64,000 nt of DNA, from the NCBI RefSeq assembly GCF_019175385.1, contig NC_083337.1, positions 19,329,885 through 19,393,884 of the forward strand. The letters run 5' to 3'. Both the position numbers and the translations under genes were made by a program. The notes below the pieces were generated by a model, which searched no databases, was not told the DNA's origin, and saw only the letters and a program-made list of their open reading frames with translations. This stretch comes from Lycium barbarum (lineage: Eukaryota > Streptophyta > Magnoliopsida > Solanales > Solanaceae). Of this stretch, positions 33,958 through 44,181 are shown piece after piece. The first letter of the stretch is position 1, and every line of letters starts with the position of its first letter.

Positions 33958-36900
33958 ATCCTTCACTGAAAAAACAAGTTGGAACACCTGAAAAAAGCTT
34001 GAACTTTGAGTTTTTTTGCTCAAGATTTGAGTTTCATCAGTGTTATTATGCTTTAACTGAAAAGTTCAAGTCTTTCCCAGTTCTAAAATTTTATTTCTTT
34101 TCCGTTGCCTGGTATTTGGTGGCTGAGTTTGATTTTGGAAGCACAAGAAGGCATCCAAGTCCATTCTAGCCCCGGTTGCACTTAAAAAAGGTAACGATTT
34201 ATTATTTTATTGTTTTCATTTAAGTTTCTGTCTATATTAATGATAGTTTGATATGATTAAGTATTATATATGTAGTTGAAATGTAGTTCAGTATTAGCAT
34301 GCTTTGATGTGTGAACAATGATTTCGGTGTTTGAATTATGATTAAAGGTCTATTAGGTAGTATGCTTGGTTTAATTCTGTTTATTTTATTTAATAGTATA
34401 CTTGGCTTAAAGGTTGGCTTAAAGATTAAAGGTTTGTTAAGTGATGTGCTTGATTTGATTCTGTTTATTCTATTTGGTAACATGCCTGGTTTAAAGGTTG
34501 GTTTAATGATTGATATTTTTCTTCATATCAATATTGTGCTTAGTTAGATGTTTTAATCAACGGTTCCTGGGGCTTGAATTATGATCAAGGTGTTCATTAA
34601 TCCCACACTTGTTTGATTGCTTCTGATTGTGACAATTTGATTTAGATGATGACTATCAGGACTTGTTTGAATTGATCTCTGAGTGGAATTTGTTTGAATA
34701 AGGATGTACTTGGGTGGTTTGAAGGGTCTCTGACACTGTTAAATAAAATGGACTGGAGACAACCTTAAGTTGGTCTTTATCTTGCCTAAAATGGTCAACC
34801 AACTAGTGAACTATGTGTGTTAAAGTAGTGACAATGGTTACACTTAGTTTAACTTGGTGATGAGATGCCAAATCCTGAAAAATGACCTTAAGAAAGAACT
34901 TTAAGGATTGGTAGCTTGACATGAAAACATGTGTGTGTGAGTCTGTTTTGTTTACCATGTGTAGAAGCATCTATGTGTGTGCTATGTGTAGAAAAATCAT
35001 TTTTCCAAGACTGATCACCTGTTACTTGAGAATTAAGAAGATAAGTGCAAAGGGGGAATAATGGAAAACCTTGGTCCAAGTCTGTCTAGGTTTTCTCTGT
35101 GAAGCTGTTTGGTACTGCCTTTTTGGGATGTTGTGGGTTGAATCTCTTTAAATAAACAAGTAATGCAGGGTCAAGAAGAGGACTGATGGTGATGTTTAGG
35201 GTCTATAAAGTTAAAATGGATTTGTATTTGAGTCTGTCTTGCTTATCATATGTGACGTGGTCCTAAAAGAAGGACATATATGCTCTGAGATGCTGTGTGA
35301 TATAAAGTCATTCCATAACTAGACTTTGGGATTGAGATTGCCTTTGAATACCAGTGTATGTCATTATCATTTAAATTTTGTTTTGGGCCTGTTTTAGTGA
35401 TCATGCTTGTAACTTAGCCATAAACCTCTTTAAGTTTGGGTAAGGCTTAATGAATCAACTGTGGTAGCCTTATGATAGTGTTAAGCTGCTCCAAACCATT
35501 CCAAGGTTTTGTCTTGTGGTTGTCACTGGGGTATGTGGGTAAGGTCATAAGAAGGGAAAGGTCTTAGGAGAGTAAAAGGTGAGCCTGGGCATGAACTGGA
35601 GGTAGTAACCCAGGATCCCTTTTTACTGAAAGGAGATTCAGGAAAAAGAGATGGGGAGGTGATGACCCCACCAAGTCCTGTTTCCCTTTCAGGACCCTGA
35701 GGCTTTTTCAAAGCTTCTGAACTTCTCCTCATGGTCCCGGGACACACATAAAAGACCTATGATGGATTAGGAAGGTTTAACCATATATGGGGAAGGGGTA
35801 CACCTAGAGTTGGACCATGTTCTGACCTGTAAGGTCTTGGTCATGAATTTCCACTATGTCTTCCAAAAGGTTTTAAACTAAGGTGGATGTTGTCTGAGCT
35901 AAAGTGTTTGGTAAGGAAGTAGGATTGGGAAGTACACTAGTAATAATCTAAGTCAATACCATTAAAAGACTGAGCAATGACCTTGGTGGTAGTTGCCTAC
36001 TTTTGCTTATGATCACGTGCCCTTCTAATTTTCCTTAACTTGTGCACCTATGATTTACACCTGGGAACCTGTTCCCTTTGTTTGTTGTTGTTGTTGTTGT
36101 TGTTGTTGTAATTTGTCTCCTTTGTGGTAATGATTGACTCTTTTGATTACCAAAACCTGATCATGCTATAAACCTATCTCTCTTTCTTCTTTTTCTTTGA
36201 AAAGATTTGCTTAGATTAAACAGTCAAAGAGTCATTATTGGAAACTAAAATTGTTTCGACAGATTGCTTACACAATATCCTCCTGAAATCCTTTTCTCTT
36301 TACTAAAGGTCCTGAGTGTACATCTATGTGTGAATGGACATTGGTCCTAATTAGCTAATATGTTTTTTATATGTCTGGGCTTGTAAAAAGGAAAGTGAGT
36401 TTAAAACCACCAAGTTTAAATGTGTTCTCTAAGTCACGGGCTCTTCCAAAGTTTTTTTCTTTATCTGAAATAAGTTAATGTAGTGTCCAAGGTCTCAACC
36501 TGCCTGCTATGTCTTCCCTAGGCCCTTTTTTATACTTCTGATTTGGGATTTTGATGGTTTGCTTACCTGGTTAGTGTCATTACTGGCTTGTTTGGCATCA
36601 GGCCTTTATGAGAATGCTCTGTCTGTGTATTGAACTACCATTTTCTTGCTAATTTGGTTGTGTGTATCCTTGGGGTTAGTTTGAATGGGGCATATGGCAG
36701 GGCTTGACCTGTAGGGAGTCCAAACCCATTTGAGGTGAGACTATGAAGCTAAAGGGACTTTGAATAACCTGTTAGTGGTGAACCTAACCCACGCTATGCC
36801 TCTGAATTAGTTTAGTTATGCTTTGGGGAGTTTAAGAAATGGTCATAACTCTAGTCTAAGATGATTGTGTCTTCTTAGTTGAACATGTATATTTAAAACC

Positions 36901-38345
36901 CTGTTTTGGATTTTCTGGGCTATGAATAACTTAAAAAATGCAAACATCCATGTGATCACAAGGGGACTGAAGGTGAACTAAGGCCACATGACCTAAGGAA
37001 AGCCATTTAAAGGGGCCTTGGGGAATGGAGAAAAGAAAAACTAAGCCTAGCCAGGTTTATGACATTTTTCCTTCAGATAAAGGGCCCTATGACACTTCTA
37101 TGGCCTATGGGGCTACGTGTTCATTACAAAGAACCTTGGAATCACATGGATCCAGCGCTTAGACTAAGTGCGCCCCCCACCCCCCTCCCCCCCCAGATTT
37201 AGAGTTAAGTGTACTGACAGGAGTGATTGATGACTTGACCAGGTAAAGAGTAAGTGTGCACATGTGTTTAAGATTAGATACAAGGGGAAGGGATTAGTAT
37301 AAGTGTGGAACCGGGATGTCAATTTGCCTTGGCCATGTATTGTTTACTTGCTCCTAAAGTGTATTAGGTACCTTTAGATGACACCGGGCTTTGTATATAG
37401 AAACTCAGATATAGGAGGGCCTTAGCCATGTCCACACACCTTGATTTTCTCTGTATGCTTTCACATTGGCAAGATGTAAACTGCTTTAGTTCATTTCATG
37501 GTGGTGTGTTTTAGTACTGGCTTGCCTGCCTTGTGTGTCATAGTTTGTGTGTGTCTTACTATGGTTATGTGTTTTGATTTCCTATCCTTGGCCATCCCAT
37601 ATCTGTATACTGCAGCCTATGTTGTCTCTCTATGATCATGTTGCTTTGTTCCTTGTTCCATTTATGTGACACTGGTGGGCTGCAATTGTGTTATTCCTAT
37701 GACTGTATATTTTGGTCCTTGCCTCTTTGTTCATCTCAGCATGCCTTGAGTTCCTTTTATGAGTGTATGTTTGGTCCTACTTTTGCTACTTCAAGCCCAT
37801 GTCCAGAAGTTTTGCTTGATTGTCTCTGTTCCTTGGTTTGCATTATGTTCCTGAACATGGCCAGTTATATTATGGTTTGGTCCTGGGATCTGCCTAAATT
37901 TTGTCTACATTGGTGTGGGATAAGGTAATTTGGGGTAGGGGCCTAGTCTTAGCCTTCCCCCCAGTAACCAGCCATGCCTGGGATTCATGAAACCCCTTGG
38001 AACTTGTGCGGCATCGGAAATACAAGGGCGATGACTCTCCTTTCCTCTTTGTTACCAAATACCTGCCAGCGGGCCTTGTGGTATACATATATATACACGT
38101 GCATAGTTGCCTTACTTCATTGACTTATAAATTTTCTTGATACATATATACATATTTGATACATGTCTTTTTTTTGTAAATATAATCATGATGAGTTCAG
38201 AAAATTATAAATTAAACGGGTTCCTTTTTCCTTTTCCCCTTCACCACATGACCACTCGGGTTGGGGTTAGCTTGCCTATTGGGCCTCAGGCCCAGTAAGG
38301 AAAATTCTTTCTCCGGAGATATCAAGTCCGCGAAGATAAAATTAA

Positions 38346-38600
38346 GAGCCTGTTTGGATGGGCTTATGCCTATAAGCTGTTTGCAGCTTATAAGCTAAAA
38401 AAAATAAGTTGGGGGGGGGGGGGGTAGTCTAACTTATTTTTTTTTGGCTTATAAGATGCTTTAGATAAGCTAAGTCAAATGGGCTCAATTATTTTTTTGA
38501 TCTTATTTTAAGCACAAAATGACTTTAAGCTGGCCAGCTAAACACTCAAAAAAGCTGAAAACAGCTTATAAGCAACTTATAAGCCAATCCAAACGAGCTC
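38346..38600. mobile_element. Tourist-like (PIF/Harbinger) MITE in the 5' LTR, 255 bp
   Basis: The ends GAGCCTGTTTGGATGGG and ...ATCCAAACGAGCTC and the TAA duplication (38343-38345, 38601-38603) identify it. It is the third copy of the GAGCCTGTTTGG family in the window and contains a G-run (38411-38424). It inserted after the giant element. Confidence 0.9.
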
Positions 38601-39968
38601 TAAATAGCTTGGCGCGCAGAAGGCCCAGCCATGAGTGAAAATGACCAACTAGGGGCTTGGTACGCCCCTAGTCTTTCCATTTCCTTTATTTGTTTCTTAT
38701 TTTTCCTTCATCTTGAGCTTTGTGTGTATTTGTACAAAAATTTGTAAAAACTCATGTCGGAGTGGAATCCTTATCGTATGAACTAGTAGTCTTAGGATAA
38801 CGGTACTTATGCCGTTTAGATTGACTTTAAGTCCCCAAAACCATTTTCAAAAAATCCGGATTTAGCGTAATGATTTTGACAAACTTAAATAGATAATTAT
38901 CTAAACTATTTTGACACGGTTTTATTTTAAACAAAATGGATATTTCAAACCACTAGTGTTGCAATGTTGTTAAAGAAAGTGGACTAATTTTTAAAACCAA
39001 AGCATACAGTCTTTCTAAAAATTAAACCACGTTTTATTCAAAATAAAGCCAAGGATACTCGTTTTTGGATCAAATTAATAAATCTGGTAAAGTTTTGTGC
39101 CAAAAGTCCCACTGATTTTTATAAAAATAAGGCCAGAACTGGCCAAGTTCAGCAGAAAATAAAAAGGGATTTTTTTTGGGCCAAAGCCCCCTCGCGGATA
39201 AAAGGGTGATGATATTGAAATTTCAATTTTTTTTATGTACAAAGTTCATTTGGGCCTAGCCCAAAAAATGGACAGACCTCTTTAAAATAGGGAGAATTGT
39301 AAATTTTGGCTATAAAGCCCGATCCGCGATCAATCTCATGTCTTATAACAAAAGACGTGTTTTAAAACAAAAAACATTCGTACATATGAGTTCTCGGATA
39401 AGGCGTTCCAAACGTATTAAACGGATCGATCCAAATAAAGTATGAGTTAAAGTATGGACAAGATTATACACTCAAAACATAACAAGTTCATATTTTTCAA
39501 CGTGTAAAGATGACAACTTTATACTAATTTTCCGAAAACAAAAATACATCATCCCTGTATCCTAAGGGAGATTATTTTATCCGGATATTATAAATCCGAA
39601 TCTATGTACCCTATATATAAAGGGAACGTAGTCAAATTCTTTTCTTAAAATGACAAGATTTTTACGAGGATAAACAATAAACAGACAGTTCATGCAAATA
39701 TTACATTGGAATTCGAAGGTCAACCATATAGTACGGATCGTTAATACTGGGGTGCCTAACACCTTCCCAGGGGATCATCAGAACCCTTACCTAGAACTTT
39801 GGATTACAAAAGATTTTTCACTGTATTTGAGTAAACCCTTCACCCCTGGTTTTCCTAATTTCCTAAAAATTGGGTGGCGACTCTTTTTCAAAACAAAGTT
39901 CGAAAGAGCAACAACAAGTTCGTAGTAGCTTTTATGCCTTAACCCGCGTAAATGAGCACCGTTACAGC

Positions 39969-39986
39969 TGGCGACTCCCCTGGGGA
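39969..39986 (+). promoter_or_regulatory. Primer-binding site of the Ogre-like element
   Basis: TGGCGACTCCCCTGGGGA follows the LTR end after two bases. PBS sequences of the form TGGCGACTCNNNTGGGGA are what I know from Ogre/Tat elements (tRNA-Arg reported for Ogre). The tRNA match was not verified here. Confidence 0.75.
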
Positions 39987-40539
39987 ATTAAAGGTTCTAA
40001 CCATAAGGATTCCAATATAATATGAGTATATCTGTCATAACTGTCTATGTGTTTACTTTCTCGCAATTATTAACTGTCATTGCATGCATATCATAACTTC
40101 ACCACTCCTGGCATTTATTTTACACTTTGTTCTAAAGGAAACTTCGCAGAGCACGCGGTCGTTCCTTCAGTATAAAACCAAAAATTTATTTTGGAACCGT
40201 GATGAGGCGGGGTTAGTTTGCGCTCGTCCAACAACCCTAATGGTTCAGCCCCATTTGGCCGCTCGGGTTCCCGGTCTTTCCTGAAAAACCACTCTAGTGA
40301 AAACTAGGATAGAGCTAAGCCAAATCCCTACCGAACTAGAGCATTTATACTTAGATGGGCCTTGGGTATCTCAGACCTACCTGAGACTCATTAAGAGAGA
40401 CTACCTTGTGTTTGGACGGTCTATGACAGGAAAAATACCGCATCTCATTTATGTGCTATGTGGAAACATGTTTGTGCCTATGTGATGAACCATTGATCCT
40501 ACGGGGATGAGGGAATCTTAACTGTGTTCTATTTTGTAG

Positions 40540-42023
40540 ATGGAACGAAGAATCCGTTTTGACATCGTCATTGAGGCTCCAGAGTTTCTAAGGGCTTGGT
40601 ATGAATGTTGGGTGACACCTATCAGAGAACAATTAGTTGCACTTTAGGACAGTTACCCTCCATCATGACCATGAAAGGTCGCCCATAATTGATAGAGGTG
40701 TTGGCTGGGTATTGGGATGACAAGGAAATGCTGTTCTGTTTCGGTGATATTGAGATGATTCTTACCCTAAAAGAAATTAGGGATGCCATAGACAACAATT
40801 GAACCTGTCTAAGGAGGCGACATAAGCCGGATCACAATCTGTTATTACCACAGAGGCCCACCGTCAGTCAAATCATGAAGTTTCTTGCTTTAACTGAGGT
40901 ATCCTGGGCACAAAGACCCACCGTAGCTTTCAGGGATCTATACCGAAGATTTGGAGATGTCACCAGGTACACTCTATATCAAAGGGAATTCAAGAGCCGA
41001 GAAGAATAGCAGACCGCTAGGCGTTTAGCCTTCGCCATAGCCTTGTTAGGCACTATGGTGTTTCCACAGGACGGGTCACTGGCCATGGACACTCGGGTGA
41101 TATACCTGGCCCATGCAATCTTCCACGGCATAACCAAGGAGCAAGAAACAAGGAATTTTGACCCGGCACCCATCATATTGGCTGACATCTTCCGGGCTCT
41201 AGAAAAGTGTCGAAATCATTTTCGATACTTCCAGGGATGCAATATGTTGCTGCAATGGGGGATTATCAAACACCTTAACCTTGTTAAGGAGGCTCAGGGT
41301 TGGAGTCGACAAAATCGGGTAGATCGCCTCGTGGACTGCTGCCCAACCCTCGGGTTCATGTCCAAAAATGCTTGGGTTGATTTCTTCACCGACTTGACTG
41401 AAGATCGGATCCACTAGATGTTTCCTGACTTTATATCCGAAATAGTGGTGGTCTGAGGCAAGAATTTCCCCCTTGTGCCACTAGCTGGGGTTCGAGGAAT
41501 CCGTCCGTATTATCCATCTCGGGTTTTATGACAGTTCGGTAGGAGGCAAGTGATACCCCAGGTAGGGAACCTCGAGCAGTTCATCGTTGAGCACACAGAA
41601 TGGAAGATCAAGCACGCGGTGGTAATCCTCAGGAATGGAATGGCCGCATAAGTTGGGGCTCAGATACTTTAGCCTAGACGGGTTCGAAGCAGGGTGTGAC
41701 CCAGGGTATCATGCATGGCTACAGGGACACTTGGCTCGTATGCTCATACCAGGGCTGACACCTCCCTAAGAGGTCTAAGGAGAGGAGCGTATGAAAGAAT
41801 GACTAGAAGGTACAGACGAGCATTTGGGCAGGATCTTGGAAGAAACAGATCTGGTGATTGTCAGGATGGAGCTATATCAAGCACGCCTTCGCATTCAGAC
41901 CACCATTCGAAGGGTCAAGAAGGCCAGGACGAGCCAAGCCTCGACAACAACTGGCAGAGGACTTCCCTGATTACTGCTTTTGTTATTATAAGCCCCATGT
42001 CGGCTTTATCGTCACTTTTGTAA
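40540..42023 (+). pseudogene. Ogre ORF1-like remnant (upstream of gag)
   Basis: It starts at the ATG at 40540, directly after TTCTATTTTGTAG, a good splice acceptor. It reads MERRIRFDIVIEAPEFLRAW and then, through stops and frameshifts, RRPTVSQIMKFLALTEVSWA-like and FRDLYRRFGDVTRYTLYQRE. An open part follows (41043-41417: MLGTMVFPQDGS, VIYLAHAIFHGIT, APIILADIFRALEKCRNHFR, GCNMLLQWGIIKHL), then arginine-rich text to about 42023. The block 'lfP ... l..ai..gi.....pailAdifRaL..Cr' is typical of the extra ORF1 in Ogre-like elements. Its function is unknown. Confidence 0.6.
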
Positions 42024-42339
42024 TCCCTTCAGGAAAGATATTTTTACTGTTATTTATTAAATCATGATGAATTTTCTGGGGCAATGGTTCATCTTAACAA
42101 ATGGCACTTACATGTTTCAAACGACTAAGAAAGCATTAACTCAAAAAGGCCTTAGGGACACGAGTAGTATAAATATCTATAAGATGCATTCTTGCTTACT
42201 ACGTGCTTCACATGCTATGTGTATGATTATATATCAAAGTTTAGTACGATTGGTCCGATAATCTAAACTACATAACAGAAAGAAAAACATGAGGCTTACA
42301 ACTTACCCAAATTTATCTCTACTAAAGGTTGGCTTACGA

Positions 42340-43581
42340 TGGCGAATCAAGGCGGGCAGGAAGCATGAACTTTTGGGGAGACAGCTAAGATGCTGCGGGA
42401 CAAGGTGCTGCAGGTGGAAAAACACCTCCAGGAAATAAGAAAGAAAATTGAAAAGGTAGAAGGATTACTAGGCATAGTTGGGAAGCCGCCGGAAGGCATA
42501 CCCACAGAGAAACACTATGGAAATGTCCTTGAAGAGGTGAGGAAATTGGTGCTAAATTACATACCACTAAAGAGAAAGCCTGTAACACCCAGAGAAGGAA
42601 CTCGGAGGGCACAAATGGGGAACAAGGAGCCGGGTCGGATCCGTGGGTTTTCACATCGGACCCACAAGAAGGAACAGAGCCCCAAGAAAAGGATCCCGAG
42701 CCCATTGACGAAGAAGAGCCAGAGGAGGAAGAAGAAGAGCCTCGGGAAATGGAGGAGAGGAGCCTATCGATATAAGGGCCGAAGGAGGGGAGAACCCATT
42801 TGAGATGTTTCTCGAGTTTCAAGGGAATAATGGAGATGATGAATCTGGTTATTATGCCCCCATTGAGGAGGGAACGGGTTTCTATGCACCTTTGCCCATG
42901 CTGATGCCCGCAGCCTCTACTATGGCTTCAGAGAACTTTAGAAGGGCAGACATTCGTACATGGGCTCCGTGGAGCATAGCTTTTGAAGCCCGATCTTCTC
43001 CATTCAGAGTGGCTCCGTTACCCGTCACTTGTAAGGAAGTGGTCAGAATGATGGCCGCTGGGATGAAATGCACCACCAGGGCTAGGCTACCGGTCCCTGA
43101 CTTAGCGTATGCTTGCAAAAGGTTTCCGTTTCACTTCAATCAAGCAGGCCATACCTTGAACTAGTGTTTGGCATTGAGGAGAAGGATTGTTAGTTTGATT
43201 GACGACAAGATCATCTGGACTTTGTGGGAACTGCACACCTTATTGGTCTATGACCCCATTACCCTAAGAGCGGGAGTTACCCTCGAGACCCAAGTTTAGC
43301 GGTACGATTTCACAATTTTTGAGGAATCGTATGCTCGCCTTCTCTCGACTTTGGCTTCGTTGAACAAGATCAGACCCGTGGAGCCTGTTTACGAGCCCAC
43401 ACCATTAGGGCCTAACAGAAACAAGTTCTGCTTATACCATACTGGTGCTAGGGGACATGATATTGAGGGATGCCATGCCTTCAAACTTGAGCTCGAAAAT
43501 ATGATTAGGACCGGACAAAGATTTAGCATGAGAAAGCAAGTTTGTAAGGATAACGACTTGCACGGCTATACTTTTAGGTAG
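42340..43581 (+). pseudogene. Gag-like module between ORF1 and gag, decayed
   Basis: It begins MANQGGQEA (42340). A coiled-coil-like stretch follows (MLRDKVLQVEKHLQEIRKKI, 42390 on), then a proline/acidic part (YYAPIEEGTGFYAPLP). The end (43351-43581) is a gag-C-terminal-type segment: PVEPVYEPTPLGPNRNKFC, then LYHTGARGHDIEGCHAFKLE. The C-x2-H...GH...C pattern is the same as in the true gag end at about 47596-47660 (TCAYHSKGNGHNMEDC). Stops and frame changes prevent one ORF. It could be a duplicated gag part or a relic of a related element. Confidence 0.5.
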
Positions 43582-44181
43582 ATATTAGGTGTCCCCTTCT
43601 TTTGCACAAATGTTGCCCCCACCCTCATAAATCTGTAAAGGAATCGCGCCGACCTAATGTCCCCATGGAGGGGTATGCGGGATACCCTAACCGGGTCTGA
43701 TTTGGGGATGTTTGTAGTAAGGATTAGCCAAAGGATATTTATGAAGAAATGCATATCCTTCTTTTGTAATCGAACTACGTAGGGCCTGATTTCCCCGGCG
43801 GGATACGTAGGCAGTTTACGTAAGACTCGGTCACTTCATGATTTAAATTATAATTCCCCCCTCCCGTTTCGATTAAATTTCTATGACAGGTTGAAGGGTT
43901 CGCCATAGTAAGTCAACCCCAAAACCATGGGACCAAGATCCACCCAAACATAAAAGGCCAGTAATATCCGGACCTTTAGAGCATCAGATCGAAAGTACTC
44001 AAGCTTTAATATATGACTTTGTATGCTACTTGAGTTTTAAATACCCATATGTGATATTTTGCCTTTATATTTGATGTCCAAAAAATAACTTTCTTTACCG
44101 TTGAGTTATTTTTATCTTATAGAAAGGGGCCAATTAGTGTAACGTAGAAAACTGGCATACTTCACGAGATCCAAGGCCGCA
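43582..44181 (+). other. Non-coding spacer with Tat-tail motif
   Basis: It holds GAACTACGTAGGGCCTGATT, then CCCCGGCGGGATACGTAGGC at 43771-43812. This motif recurs in the element's tail (about 53025, 53129, 54906, 55069). A pyrimidine-rich acceptor-like TTTTTATCTTATAG ends at 44122, ahead of the gag ORF. Confidence 0.5.

Larger units (their letters stand above)
32823..39966 (+). repeat. 5' LTR of the Ogre-like element, ~7.1 kb
   Basis: It starts TGTTGACACC. The end is placed at ...CACCGTTACA, just before the PBS. A palindromic TATA region lies at 33936-33957. A donor-like AAAAAG|GTAACG lies at 34190/34191. Some 5.5 kb of T/G-rich non-coding sequence follows, with a (GTT)n run at 36085-36109 and a Tourist MITE at 38346-38600. 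The last 230 bp share a conserved block with the LTR ending near 32150. The length is unusually large even for Ogre; an unrecognised insertion inside it is possible. Confidence 0.65.

Noticed and set aside
36085..36109. (GTT)n run as a possible RTE LINE tail in the 5' LTR
   Set aside because: The diagnostic tail text (GGGGTAAGGTCTGCGTACAC and CCCACTTGTGGGATT) is not present upstream, so it is treated as a simple repeat.
42385..42822. 145-codon serine/glycine-rich minus-strand ORF
   Set aside because: Antisense shadow of the charged, coiled-coil-like part of the gag-like module; composition is explained by GAAGAA/GGAGGA codons on the other strand.
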